DNA of 64,000 nt from contig JAEUHZ010000069.1 in assembly GCA_016795205.1 (NCBI GenBank), forward strand, positions 1 to 64,000, given 5' to 3'. Position numbers and translations under genes: made by a program. This document shows, one piece after another, positions 42,489 through 51,598 of this stretch; position 1 is the stretch's first letter; each line of letters starts with the position of its first letter. Origin of the DNA: Planctomycetota bacterium (lineage in GTDB: Bacteria; Planctomycetota; UBA1135; GCA-002686595). The notes beneath the pieces were generated by a model. The model had not been told where the DNA came from. It saw only the letters and a program-made list of their open reading frames with translations, and did not search any database.

Positions 42489-43241
42489 ATGGGCGCTGGC
42501 ATCGGACCGCTGCACTCGATCCGCGCCGCGCTGGCGGCCGCGATCTGGCCCGAGCGCTGCTCGCTGTGCGCGGCGCGCGACGCCGGCGACGGCCTGGGCT
42601 GCGCCGCGCACCGCTTCGTGACCGGCTGCGCGGGGCCGCGCTGCGGGCGCTGCGCGAGAGCGCTCGCGGGCATGCTGGCGCCGGGCGAGCGCTGCCCGGC
42701 CTGCCGCGCGCGCGCGCCGGGCTTCGCCTGCGTCGCGGCCGTCGGCGACTACCGCGCGGGCGCGAACGCGACCTGGCTCCTGGCGCTCAAGTACGGGGGA
42801 CGCCGCGACCTGGCTCAGTCCCTGGGCGCCCTGCTCGCGGCGCGCCTCGCGCTGGAGCCGGAGCCGCGCGATGGCGCGCCGCGCGTGCTGGTGCCCGTGC
42901 CGCTGCACCTCGCGCGGCGTCTCGAGCGCGGCTACGACCAGGCCCACCGGCTGGCCGCGGCCTGCGGGTTCGCGTCGGGAGTGCCGGTCGTGCGCCCCCT
43001 GCGGCGCGCGCGCGCTACCGGCGTGCAGGGCGCCCTCTGGAGCACGAGCCGCGCGGCGAACGTGCGCGGCGCGTTCCGGCCGGCGTTCGGCGCGCGGCTC
43101 GTTGCGCGGCGGGTGCGGGGCGCCGAGTGCTGGCTCGTCGACGACGTGCTCACCTCGGGCGCGACCGCGGCCGAGTGCGCCCGCGTGCTGCGCCGCCTGG
43201 GCGCGGCGCGCGTCGGCGTGCTGTGCGTCGCGCGGGCGTGA
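42489..43241 (+). CDS. ComF family protein (phosphoribosyltransferase-like, DNA uptake), 250 aa
   Basis: N-terminal zinc-finger-like part: Cys pairs in 'ERCSLCAARD', 'CAGPRCGRCARALAG' and 'RCPACRARA'. C-terminal PRTase fold: 'VLVPVPLHLARRLERGYDQAHRLA', then 'TGVQGALWSTSRAANVRGAF' (R-x-x-N-V-x-G-A-F is diagnostic) and the PRPP loop 'CWLVDDVLTSGATAAECA'. In competent bacteria ComF links DNA uptake and recombination. No other competence gene is adjacent. ATG 42489 follows the CorC stop by 58 bp; larC follows 13 bp downstream. Confidence 0.94.
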   Translation: MGAGIGPLHSIRAALAAAIWPERCSLCAARDAGDGLGCAAHRFVTGCAGPRCGRCARALAGMLAPGERCPACRARAPGFACVAAVGDYRAGANATWLLALKYGGRRDLAQSLGALLAARLALEPEPRDGAPRVLVPVPLHLARRLERGYDQAHRLAAACGFASGVPVVRPLRRARATGVQGALWSTSRAANVRGAFRPAFGARLVARRVRGAECWLVDDVLTSGATAAECARVLRRLGAARVGVLCVARA

Positions 43242-43254
43242 TACCGTCCTCGCC

Positions 43255-44466
43255 GTGGACGAGACCGTGCTCTACGTCGAGCCCTTCGCCGGGATGGCGG
43301 GGGACATGTTCCTGGCGGCGCTGCTGGACCTGGGGGACCCACGCTTCACCTTGGACGACCTGCGGGCGTTGACGGCGCGCCTCGTGCCGGGCGAGGCGCG
43401 CATCGAGCTCGCGACCGCCTGGCGCGGCAACCTGTCGGGCAAGCTGCTCACCGTCACGACGTCCGAGTCCGAGCGTGCGCCGCACCGCGGCTACCGCGAC
43501 ATCGAGCGCCTCGTGCGCGCCGTGGACCTGCCCGAGAGTGTCGTGGCGCGCGCCCTGGCCGTCTTCCGCCGCATCGCCGTCGCCGAGGGCCGCGTGCACG
43601 GCTGCGATCCCGACGAGGTCCACTTCCACGAGGTCGGCGCCGTCGACACGCTCGTCGACGTGGTCGGCGCCGCGTTCGCGCTGGAACGACTGGGCGTCGC
43701 GCGCGTGGAGTCCTCGGCGCCCGTGACCGGCACCGGCACGGTGCGCTGCGCGCACGGCGAGATGCCCGTGCCCGCGCCGGCCGTCGTCGAGCTCCTGCGC
43801 GGCCGCGCGCTGCTCGTGACCGGCGGCGCCGGCGAGCGCCTGACGCCGACCGGCGCCGCGATCCTCGCCGAGTACGTGACCGAGTTCGGGCGCCTCGCCG
43901 CGTTCGTGCCCGCGCGCGTGGGCTACGGCGCCGGCCACCGCGATCCGAAGGACGGCCCGCCGAACGTGCTGCGCGTGCAGCTTGGCACGCTGCCCGCCGC
44001 GCCCGCGCTGCGCGCGACCGCGCTGCTCGCCGAGACGAACCTCGACGACCTGAGCGGCGAGGAGATCGCCTACGCCGTCGAGCGCCTGTTCGCCGCCGGC
44101 GCGCTCGACGTGTGGACCGCGCCGATCGGGATGAAGAAGGGCCGTCCCGGCGTCGTGCTCTCCGCGCTGGCGCGCCCCGAGCAGCGCGAGACGCTCGAGC
44201 GCGCGTTCCTGGAGTCGACCAGCACGCTGGGCCTGCGCTGGCGCGAGGTCGAGCGCACGGAATGCGCCCGCCGCGTGATCGAGGTCCTGGTCGAGGGCCG
44301 CACCGTGCGCGTCAAGCTGCGCGAGCGGCCTGGCGCACCCCTGTCCGAACGCGACCTGTCGCCCGAGCACGACGACCTCGCGGCCTGGGCTGCGGAGTCG
44401 GGCCGGTCCCTGCGAGAACTCGAACGCGCCACGGTCGCCGCTGCGCTGTCGCGCCTCCAGACCTGA
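43255..44466 (+). CDS. larC: LarC, nickel insertion protein for the lactate racemase-type pincer cofactor
   Basis: LarC inserts nickel into the pyridinium-dithiodicarboxylate (NPN) cofactor. The protein starts 'VDETVLYVEPFAGMAGDMFLAALLDLG' (the N-terminal 'D...GA/M-A-GDM-x-L-A-A-L-D-G' motif), contains 'VHFHEVGAVDTLVDVVGAA', 'GTGTVRCAHGEMPVPAPAV', 'TGGAGERLTPTGAAILAE', 'GYGAGHRDPKDGPPNVLRV' and the C-terminal 'LLAETNLDDLSGEEIAYAVERLFAAGALDVWTAPIGMKKGRPGVVLSALA'. In some bacteria the two halves are joined by a programmed frameshift; here it is one uninterrupted frame of 403 aa. Start GTG 43255 is chosen because it gives the conserved N-terminus. larB, larE and larA are not in the window. Confidence 0.94.
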   Translation: MDETVLYVEPFAGMAGDMFLAALLDLGDPRFTLDDLRALTARLVPGEARIELATAWRGNLSGKLLTVTTSESERAPHRGYRDIERLVRAVDLPESVVARALAVFRRIAVAEGRVHGCDPDEVHFHEVGAVDTLVDVVGAAFALERLGVARVESSAPVTGTGTVRCAHGEMPVPAPAVVELLRGRALLVTGGAGERLTPTGAAILAEYVTEFGRLAAFVPARVGYGAGHRDPKDGPPNVLRVQLGTLPAAPALRATALLAETNLDDLSGEEIAYAVERLFAAGALDVWTAPIGMKKGRPGVVLSALARPEQRETLERAFLESTSTLGLRWREVERTECARRVIEVLVEGRTVRVKLRERPGAPLSERDLSPEHDDLAAWAAESGRSLRELERATVAAALSRLQT

Positions 44467-44548
44467 CGCGCCGGGAGGCTCACCGGTCGCAGGCCCGCGC
44501 GTCCCCGGGGTACCCTCGCCCTGCCACCTGCGACCGGAGGAGAAGCCC

Positions 44549-44899
44549 ATGCAGCTCGAGCGCGTCTTCGCGATGTCCTTCGCGACCATCTACCCCCTCT
44601 ACGTCAAGAAGGTCGAGAGCAAGGGCCGCACGCGCGCCGAGCTCGACGATGTCCTCCGCTGGCTGACCGGGTACGACGCGCAGCAGCTCGCCAAGCAGAT
44701 CGAACGCGAGGTCGACCTGCGGACGTTCTTCAAGGCAGCCCCGCGCCTCCACCCCAAGGCCAAGCTGATCACCGGCACGATCTGCGGCGTGAAGATCGAG
44801 GAGATCGAGGACCCGCTGATGAAGAAGATCCGCTGGATGGACAAGCTGGTCGACGAGCTGGCCAAGGGCCGGCCGATGGCGAAGGTGCTGCGGAGTTAG
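44549..44899 (+). CDS. DUF2200 family protein (116 aa)
   Basis: Matches the DUF2200 family over its whole length: 'FAMSFATIYPLYVKKVESKGRTRAELDDVLRWLTGYDAQQLAKQIEREVDLRTFFKAAPRLHPKAKLITGTICGVKIEEIEDPLMKKIRWMDKLVDELAKGRPMAKVLRS'-type order of motifs, with the hallmark 'SFAxxYPLYVxKxExKGRT' near the start and 'ICGVxxEEIEDPLMxKIRxMDKLVDELAKG' at the end. The function is unknown; members occur widely in bacteria. A strong GGAGGAG lies 7 bp before the ATG. A fragment of a second copy is at 50068-50160. Confidence 0.93.
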   Translation: MQLERVFAMSFATIYPLYVKKVESKGRTRAELDDVLRWLTGYDAQQLAKQIEREVDLRTFFKAAPRLHPKAKLITGTICGVKIEEIEDPLMKKIRWMDKLVDELAKGRPMAKVLRS

Positions 44900-45568
<669 letters not shown>

Positions 45569-46027
45569 ATGACCACCATGCAGATCGCCCGCTCGTGTGC
45601 GTCTGTTCTTCTCGCAGCACTGGCGCTCTCACCCTCGACGGCGGCCGGAGATCCAGACTGCCCGATTGCGTGTCCGGCCCATGACAACACGACCACCGGA
45701 GGTGCGGTGCCGCAGGGCGTCACGTGGAGCCTCATGTTCCAGACGCCCACCCCGGGCAGCGGCACGCTGGCGTGCGCGACCTGCACGAGCTGCGAGATGT
45801 CCGGGAGCGTCATCTTCAACGGCAATCAGACGGGCGTCTGTGTGCGCGTGAACTTGGGTGGCATCGGCAGCTCGCAGCCGTTGCCCTCGTACGCTCGACC
45901 CGGCAAGCTATCCTCCCTGTGCGACGGTTCCTACTGCGTCTACTTCGACTTCGTGTCTTGTTCGACGGGGCAATCGGCTGGCTTCAACGTCTTGGCGTGT
46001 GTCGTGTGTGGCTGTGAAGCGCGGTGA
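45569..46027 (+). CDS. Cys-rich secreted protein of unknown function (152 aa)
   Basis: Signal peptide about residues 1-26 ('MQIARSCASVLLAALALSPSTAAG'), then a mature part of about 125 residues with 12 Cys (even number, so likely disulfides): early pair 'DPDCPIACPAHD', cluster 'LACATCTSC', and late 'LCDGSYCVYFDFVSC' and 'LACVVCGCEAR'. No known family. ATG 45569 is chosen; ATG 45578 is possible. The last 14 bp overlap the GTG of the membrane-anchored protein at 46014, so the two are probably made together. Small secreted Cys-rich proteins serve as toxins, adhesins or spore/coat proteins in other bacteria; nothing here decides that. Confidence 0.65.
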   Translation: MTTMQIARSCASVLLAALALSPSTAAGDPDCPIACPAHDNTTTGGAVPQGVTWSLMFQTPTPGSGTLACATCTSCEMSGSVIFNGNQTGVCVRVNLGGIGSSQPLPSYARPGKLSSLCDGSYCVYFDFVSCSTGQSAGFNVLACVVCGCEAR

Positions 46028-46715
46028 CACCGTCCGACCCTGGGGTCTGATCGCGATCGCCCTCGGGATCGTGGTGATTCTGGTGGCCGTGTGGACCTTG
46101 CGGGGTGCGCCGGGCGACTCGACTTTCCCCGAGGCCGCTGTAGGGGAAGCCCCGGTGATGGCGACCCCGGATCCAGACCTCGACGGGGCGAGCTCCCGGA
46201 GTCTGGAGCGAGGCTCTGTTCCGATCACGGAGCCTCCGCGTGCGACGACCGAGGTCCCTGTGACCGTTGCGGAGCTCGAGCCGTGGCGCGAGGGGAGAAT
46301 CGCCGAGGTCGACCGTCAACTCGGCGTCCTGGCGCAGGGTAAAGACCCCATGATGAGGCAGACCGACCTGCAGTACCTCTTCGCGATCTGCATCAGTCCG
46401 ATCGCGGATGAGATGGGTCTTTCGGAACGGACGATCGCGGACAACGTCACACGTCGAGTCCTTCGCAATCCCCAGGAGCACCTCTACACGTTCGGAAATC
46501 GGGAGTACCGGATCCCGGAAGGGCTGTTCCCTGCGTTCGACGAGTACCAGCGCGTCTGGACCGAGCGTGACCGCAGGTTGAGCGCGCTCCCGCCCGCGGA
46601 GGCGGCGCGAGGGCTGCCCGATCCTTGGCCCCTGGATCCCTCGTATCTGGCCGAGCTTGGTGCGCTGGCAGCCCGAGCGAAAGCAGCGATTCTCCAGCGC
46701 TCGGAAGCGTACTGA
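46014..46715 (+). CDS. Membrane-anchored protein of unknown function (233 aa)
   Basis: Start GTG 46014 (VKRGDTVRPW), overlapping the previous gene by 14 bp. Residues 11-30 ('GLIAIALGIVVILVAVWTL') are a single membrane helix; residues 35-90 are a Pro/Thr/Glu-rich spacer; residues 95-230 form a charged, largely helical domain ('WREGRIAEVDRQLGVLAQGKDPMMRQTDLQYLFAICISPIADEMGL', 'RVWTERDRRLSALPPAEAARGLPDPW') on the outer side. No family recognised. It probably works with the Cys-rich secreted protein. Confidence 0.6.
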   Translation: MKRGDTVRPWGLIAIALGIVVILVAVWTLRGAPGDSTFPEAAVGEAPVMATPDPDLDGASSRSLERGSVPITEPPRATTEVPVTVAELEPWREGRIAEVDRQLGVLAQGKDPMMRQTDLQYLFAICISPIADEMGLSERTIADNVTRRVLRNPQEHLYTFGNREYRIPEGLFPAFDEYQRVWTERDRRLSALPPAEAARGLPDPWPLDPSYLAELGALAARAKAAILQRSEAY

Positions 46716-46907
46716 ACGAGAGACCCCGTGCCGACCGAAGCCGAGCCCTCCGCTCGCCGCGTCATGCAGCGCTCCAGCGGCACGGCGCGACGTTCGCGCG
46801 CACCGGCCACCAGCGCTCGATGAGGTGTTCGACGCCCCGCCCCAGGGCGCGAACCAGGCGCCAGCCCCCGCGCGATACCACTGGCGATCTGGCGCCGGCG
46901 CGCGGAG

Positions 46908-49904
46908 CTACTTCGTGCCCGGGGGCGCGGCCAGCCTCTCGCGCCACGCGCCGAGCTGCGCTGCGCGCTCGGCCGTCGGCTCGACCGCGCTCCACGCCGT
47001 GTAGAGGTCGACGAGGCTCTGCACGGCCCTGCGTCGGGCCTCGCTCGGCGCGCCGGCATCCGCCTCGATCGAGCGCTGGGCCGCGACGAGCAGCGGCTCG
47101 GCCTCGGCGAAGCGCGCGAGCTTGGTCAGGCACACGCCGAGCGAGCGGCGCGAGTCGTCGAGCAGGCCGCGCCGGCTGCCGGGCGCGACCTCGAAGCGCG
47201 CCAGCGCCTCCTGCAACGGCCCGAGCGCGCCGGCCGCATCGCCGCGCGCGAGGCGCAGCACGCCCAGGCTGCCGAGCGCCATCGCGACCTCTGGGGCGCC
47301 GTCGCCCAGCGTCTCGCGCCAGGACTCGAGCGCCAGGAGGTACAGCCGTTCGGCCTCGTCGAACCGGCCCGAGTCGCGCAGGACCCCGGCCGCGGCGTAA
47401 CGCGCGGCCGCCGTGTCGGGATGCCGCGCGCCGTACACGCGCTCGAACCGGGCGGCGACCTCCGGCGCCAGCGCCAGCGCGTCGTCGCGGCGGCCCAGGG
47501 CGCGGTAGGTGTGCATCAGGTTGTGCTCCGTGATCGCGACGTCGCGGTCGTCCGCCGGGTAGGCGCGCAGCAGGGTGTCGAGCGCGCGCTGCGTCCACTC
47601 GCGACATTCCTCGAGCCGTCGCGCGCGGCTGAGCCACTGGCCATAGGAGTTGTAGAGGACCGCCGTCTCGCGCTCCTTCAGGCCAAGGACGCGCGGCAGC
47701 GCGTCGATCAGGGCGCGGAACTCGGTCTCGGCCTCGCCGGACTGGCCGGCCGCGACGAGCGCGTTGGCCAATTGCGTGCGCGTCGTGATCGTCCTCTCGT
47801 GCTCCGGACCGAGGACGTCGCTGCGGACCTGGACGATGTGGCGCAGCGTGCGCAGAGCTCCCGCGGCGTCGCCCACGCGCGTCTGGAGCCGCGCGAGCTC
47901 GGCCTCGTAGTCGGCGACCTGCAGCGTGTGCTCGCCCTGGACGCGCACCACGATGCGCACGGCCTCCTCGGCGAGTGGCAGCGCCTCCCGCCAGTCGCCG
48001 CGCCGCGCATGCAGGATCGCGAGCTGGTTCACGACCGTGGCCGTCTTCAGGTGCGCGTCGCCGAAGACGCGCCGGAAGCGCGGCGCGAGCTCGAGCATCC
48101 CTGCCTCGGCCTCCTCGTTCCGGCCCAGATCGCGCAGCGCGCCCGCCAGGTTGAACGCCGCCGTCAACGTGTAGTCGTTGTCCGGGCCCCACAATCGCTC
48201 GCCGATCTCGGCCGACTCGCGGTAGAGCGGCTCGGCCTCGGCCACGCGACCCGTGTCCTGGAGCAGCACCGCCAGGCTGTTCAGGGCGATCTGGGCCCCG
48301 CGGCTCGCCGTCCCGTCCCGATCGCGGTGCACGCGCACGAGGTCACGGTAGAGGGCCTCCGATTCCTCGCTGCGGCCGAGCTGGCGCAGCTCGTTGGCGA
48401 GCTCGGCAGTCAGCTCGAGCGTGGTCGTTCCCCGCGGACCCTGCTCGGCGGTGGTCCGCTCCAGCGCTTCGCGGTAGATGCGCTCGGCGGCAGCGTGATC
48501 ACCGCGCGCGCCCTGCACCTGCGCCAGGCTGCGCGTGCCCGCCTCCACCTGGAGACTCTTGACCCCCGGCAGCCGCTCGTGGAGCTCGATCCAGCGCAGC
48601 GCGTGCGGCTCGGCCTCGTCGTACATGCCGAGCGAGACGTACGTCCGCGCCAGGACGTCCTGCACGCCCAGCTCGACCTCGGGCTGGCCCGCGAACGACG
48701 ACTCGACCTTCCGCGATGCGGCGTCGAGCGCCTGCGACACCTTGGCCTCGCGCCCGAGCTTCTGCAGTCCGGGCGCGGCCAGGATCTCGAGGAGGAAATC
48801 GTTGATCGACAGCGCGCGCCCTTCGTTGGTCTCGGCGAGCTTGCGCCGGGATTCGGCCAGGTCGCGCGCCTCCGCGGCGTCGACGTACATCCGCGCGCTG
48901 ACCACGAGGCCCGCCGCGAGCGCCACGAACGTCGTCGCGACGCCGCCGACGAGCACCCGGTTGCGCCGCGCGAACCTCGCGACCTGGTACCACGTGCCCG
49001 CGGGCCGCGCGAGGATCGCCTCGTCGCGCAGGAAGCGCTGGATGTCGGTGCCCAGTTCTCCCGCCGAGGTGTAGCGCCGCTCCTTGTCCTTCTCGAGCGC
49101 CTTGCCGACGATCGTCTCGACGTCGCCGCGCAACGTGCGGTCGATCGACGAGAGCCGCGAAGGCTCGTCCTCGCGGATGATGCGCAGCGCCTCGTGCACG
49201 ACCTGCTTCTTCAGGTCGTGCGGCAAACGTCGAGCGAGCAGCTCGTAGCACAAGACGCCCAGCGCGTAGACGTCGCTGCGCGTGTCGAGCTCCTCCGGCC
49301 GGCCCGAGGCCTGCTCGGGGCTCATGTACGGCAACGTGCCGATGATCTGGCCGACGTCGGTGTGCATCGTCGTCGTCTGCACGTCCGAGTCAGTGAGCCG
49401 CGCCACGCCGAAGTCGAGGATCTTCGGCTGCCCGAGATCGTCGACCAGGATGTTCGCCGGCTTCAAGTCACGGTGGATGACCGCGCGCTGGTGCGCATGC
49501 TGGACCGCCTCGCAGACCTTGACCATGAGCGCGAGGCGCTGGCGCGTGTCGAGCTGGTGCTCGTCCGCGTAGCGCGTGAGCGACGGCCCGCGCACGAGCT
49601 CCATCGCGAAGTACGGCTGCTGGCCGCCGTCCGCGGTGTCGAACGTGCCCGCCTCGTGGACCTGCGCGATGCCCGGGTGCTGCAAGCGCGCGAGCAGCGC
49701 CGCCTCGTGCTCGAAGCGGCGCAGCATCTCGCCCGAAGCCAGGCCCGGGCGGATGACCTTGAGCGCGACGCGGCGCCGCGGGCGCTGCTGCTCGGCTTCG
49801 TAGACCGCGCCCATGCCGCCCTCGCCGAGGAGCGCGAGGACGCGGTACTCGCCGAAGCGTTCGGGGAGCGGCGGTGACGGGGGGGCGTCGTCCGGGTGAG
49901 GCAT
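46908..49904 (-). CDS. Serine/threonine protein kinase with TPR repeats (998 aa)
   Basis: Cytoplasmic Hanks-type kinase at residues 20-285: G-loop GEGGMG (27-32), Lys49 in VALKVI, catalytic HRDLKPAN (144-151), DFG (164-166) and 'YMSPEQ'. A membrane helix follows at about 318-337 ('VGGVATTFVALAAGLVVSA'). The remaining 650 residues, outside the membrane, are tetratricopeptide repeats (for example 'NSLAVLLQDTGRVAEAEPLYRESAEIGERLWGPDNDYTLTAAFNLAGALRDLGRNEEAE'), about 12-14 units with the kinesin-light-chain-like pattern. This kinase-TM-TPR layout is very common in planctomycetes. The TPR part probably senses or binds a partner. Start ATG 49904 gives MPHPDDAPPSPPLPERFGEY directly before the kinase fold; a TAGTCT -10-like hexamer lies 71 bp upstream. 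Confidence 0.95.
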   Translation of the reverse strand: MPHPDDAPPSPPLPERFGEYRVLALLGEGGMGAVYEAEQQRPRRRVALKVIRPGLASGEMLRRFEHEAALLARLQHPGIAQVHEAGTFDTADGGQQPYFAMELVRGPSLTRYADEHQLDTRQRLALMVKVCEAVQHAHQRAVIHRDLKPANILVDDLGQPKILDFGVARLTDSDVQTTTMHTDVGQIIGTLPYMSPEQASGRPEELDTRSDVYALGVLCYELLARRLPHDLKKQVVHEALRIIREDEPSRLSSIDRTLRGDVETIVGKALEKDKERRYTSAGELGTDIQRFLRDEAILARPAGTWYQVARFARRNRVLVGGVATTFVALAAGLVVSARMYVDAAEARDLAESRRKLAETNEGRALSINDFLLEILAAPGLQKLGREAKVSQALDAASRKVESSFAGQPEVELGVQDVLARTYVSLGMYDEAEPHALRWIELHERLPGVKSLQVEAGTRSLAQVQGARGDHAAAERIYREALERTTAEQGPRGTTTLELTAELANELRQLGRSEESEALYRDLVRVHRDRDGTASRGAQIALNSLAVLLQDTGRVAEAEPLYRESAEIGERLWGPDNDYTLTAAFNLAGALRDLGRNEEAEAGMLELAPRFRRVFGDAHLKTATVVNQLAILHARRGDWREALPLAEEAVRIVVRVQGEHTLQVADYEAELARLQTRVGDAAGALRTLRHIVQVRSDVLGPEHERTITTRTQLANALVAAGQSGEAETEFRALIDALPRVLGLKERETAVLYNSYGQWLSRARRLEECREWTQRALDTLLRAYPADDRDVAITEHNLMHTYRALGRRDDALALAPEVAARFERVYGARHPDTAAARYAAAGVLRDSGRFDEAERLYLLALESWRETLGDGAPEVAMALGSLGVLRLARGDAAGALGPLQEALARFEVAPGSRRGLLDDSRRSLGVCLTKLARFAEAEPLLVAAQRSIEADAGAPSEARRRAVQSLVDLYTAWSAVEPTAERAAQLGAWRERLAAPPGTK

Positions 49905-50067
49905 CGGGGGGGGCGCGCTCCGGCCCAACGCCGGGCGCGCGGACCCACGGCTGCGCGCTCGGACGTGGGCCGTCAGACTAGCGAAACCGCGTCGCGCCGC
50001 GACGGGCGACCCCCGCGGCGCTCGCCCGGGCCGATCCGCTCGGCGTCCCCGCGAAGCGCGACCGCCG
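49905..50067. other. Kinase leader and gap
   Basis: Contains the minus-strand -10-like TAGTCT (49975-49980) for the kinase gene and a short G/C-rich stretch that meets the DUF2200 fragment. No gene. Confidence 0.4.
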
Positions 50068-50160
50068 GAGGTCGATGACTCGTGGTCGAGGAAGCTCCGC
50101 TGGATGCAGGAGCTGGTCGACGAGCTGGCGAAGGGGCGGCCGATGAAGAGTGTGCTGCAA
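50068..50160 (+). pseudogene. Fragment of a DUF2200 gene (C-terminal 31 codons)
   Basis: The frame reads EVDDSWSRKLRWMQELVD ELAKGRPMKSVLQ, closely like the end of the intact DUF2200 protein at 44549-44899 (PLMKKIRWMDKLVDELAKG RPMAKVLRS). Upstream residues do not match the family, so the first two thirds of the gene are gone. It is a remnant of a second, diverged copy rather than a recent exact duplication. Confidence 0.75.
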
Positions 50161-50213
50161 TGCCAAGCTAGCCGTGAGACGACGGGCGAGAGCACACTCG
50201 AGGGAGCATGGTG

Positions 50214-50552
50214 ATGGGTGCAGCCGCGGTGATTCCCAGTCTTCTTCCGCTGTTCATGGTGATCGCGATGCGGCGATCCGAAGCACGCATCTACCAACAA
50301 CTGGTCGACGCTGGAGGGTTCACCGCCGAGTCAGCCATCCCTCTCTCGCTCGGTCGTTCGCTCGATCAGAGACGTCTTCAGAGCTTGATTCGCGGGGGCG
50401 CCGTACGTTTGACCACCGACAGGCGCCACTATCTCGACGCTGACGGTTGGACCAGGCACCTGGCCAGGCGGCGCCGACGCGCGTTGCTCGCGGTGTCGAT
50501 CGTCGCGACGCTTCTCGCCGTCGGTGTCGCCGTGATCCTCGTCATGCGGTGA
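50214..50552 (+). CDS. Small membrane protein with two helices (112 aa)
   Basis: Helix 1 is N-terminal ('MGAAAVIPSLLPLFMVIAM', residues 1-19) and helix 2 C-terminal ('RALLAVSIVATLLAVGVAVILVMR', residues 88-111). Between them lies a cytoplasmic part that looks like a small winged-helix or coiled domain ('IYQQLVDAGGFTAESAIPLSLGRSLDQRRLQSLIRGGAVRLTTDRRHYLD'). The latter resembles the short DNA-binding-like repeats seen before membrane helices, but I cannot name it. The ATG at 50214 is favoured over 50208 because GAGGGAG is well spaced from it. Unknown function. Confidence 0.55.
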   Translation: MGAAAVIPSLLPLFMVIAMRRSEARIYQQLVDAGGFTAESAIPLSLGRSLDQRRLQSLIRGGAVRLTTDRRHYLDADGWTRHLARRRRRALLAVSIVATLLAVGVAVILVMR

Positions 50553-50899
50553 CGCCTCTCCGCAAGTCCGAGGAGCCATCTGGGACCTGTTCGCACGACG
50601 GTCGACGCGACGGTGCGGTGATCATGCCGACCGCGCAGTCGACGCCGTGTCCGTCGCGCGGCAGAGGGGGGCGCGAGCTGTCTGAGTCGCCGGCGCGCCA
50701 AGGAGCGAAGTGCTCCAGGCCATCAACGCCGTGACGCCGATGCACAGGATCCGCCTCATTCGCCCCGGTAGGTGCGAGGTGGAACGAGTGCCTTTCACGC
50801 GCCGACCGACCACAACCCGCCGCGCCGATCCAACCTGTTCGAAGCGGACCGGCCGTCGCGCGGGCGCTCAGGACCTCCGGACCACCGCGGGTGACAGGA
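50553..50899. other. Gap with one weak gene candidate
   Basis: 347 bp between convergent genes. Apart from the short minus-strand frame 50622-50759 described separately, nothing recognisable is present. Confidence 0.4.
50622..50759 (-). CDS. Possible small secreted peptide (45 aa) or truncated gene
   Basis: From the ATG at 50759 the frame reads MRRILCIGVTALMAWSTSLL followed by GAPATQTARAPLCRATDTASTARSA: basic start, hydrophobic core and A-P-A cleavage site of a signal peptide, leaving a mature part of about 21 residues. Too short to be sure. It may be the intact start of a gene whose remainder is lost. Confidence 0.25.
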   Translation of the reverse strand: MRRILCIGVTALMAWSTSLLGAPATQTARAPLCRATDTASTARSA

Positions 50900-51598
50900 T
50901 CAGGCGACACGCCGCCGCAACGCGCGCCGCGCCGCGTACCCGATCCACACGAACAGCACGAGCGTCGCCACGACGGCCAACCCGAGCTTCACCGCCCCGG
51001 CCGGCCCGGCCTCTGGATCGAAGGCCGCGAGCTCCGACCCCGCGTAGGCCACGAGCGCCGTGCGCGGCACGACCCCCAGCGCCGTGCCGACGAAATACGC
51101 CCCCGCCCGCACGCGCGCCGCCGCCAGCACGACGCCGACGAGCGCGAACGGCACGACGGGGGAGAGGCGCAGCAGCGCGGTCGTGGTGAGCGCCCCACGC
51201 GGATCGCGCACCAGGGCAGCGTGGATCGCCGCCGCGCGTGGGGAGGCCTCGACGGACGCGAGGAACGCCGGGCCGGTGATGCGGCGCGCGATGAGGAAGG
51301 AGAGGACCGCCGCGCCGAGGATGCCGACGTAGACGGTGCCGAGGCCGGTCCACAGCCCGAGCACGTACCCGGCGAAGAGCGCCAGGACCTGGGTGTTCAT
51401 GAGCGCCAGCCCGCAGAGCACGGCGGTCGCGAGCGCGAGCGCCACGAGGCCCTCGATCCCGGCCGCACGCAGGTGCGGCTCGACGACCGGCGTGTACGCC
51501 AGGAGGACCGCGCTGCCGACGAGCGGCAGCGCCGCCGCCGCGAGGAGGAGGAGGCCGAACGGGCCGAGCTGGCGAAGTCGGGCAATGGGCGGGAGCAT
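50900..51598 (-). CDS. TVP38/TMEM64 (VTT-domain) membrane protein (232 aa)
   Basis: Five to six membrane helices with the VTT/SNARE-associated (DedA-superfamily) core: 'LALMNTQVLALFAGYVLGLWTGLGTVYVGILGAAVLSFLIARRITG' (the G-x-L-x-G...G-x-x-L-x-F-x-I-A-R pattern) and 'LLRLSPVVPFALVGVVLAAARVRAGAYFVGTALGVVPRTALVAYAGSEL' (L-R-L-S-P-x-x-P-F...G-x-x-P). Members scramble or flip phospholipids and polyprenyl carriers. The gene is convergent with the small membrane protein and has no operon partner. Confidence 0.9.
   Translation of the reverse strand: MLPPIARLRQLGPFGLLLLAAAALPLVGSAVLLAYTPVVEPHLRAAGIEGLVALALATAVLCGLALMNTQVLALFAGYVLGLWTGLGTVYVGILGAAVLSFLIARRITGPAFLASVEASPRAAAIHAALVRDPRGALTTTALLRLSPVVPFALVGVVLAAARVRAGAYFVGTALGVVPRTALVAYAGSELAAFDPEAGPAGAVKLGLAVVATLVLFVWIGYAARRALRRRVA

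Noticed and set aside
47421-49877. Long open frame of 818 codons on the plus strand opposite the kinase gene
   Set aside because: It is the antisense shadow of the kinase-TPR gene in GC-rich DNA; the predicted protein is Arg/Gln/Leu-rich without domain patterns, while the minus strand has all kinase motifs.
50214-50552. Reading the small two-helix protein as an anti-sigma factor
   Set aside because: There is no adjacent sigma gene and the cytoplasmic part lacks an anti-sigma zinc-finger motif.
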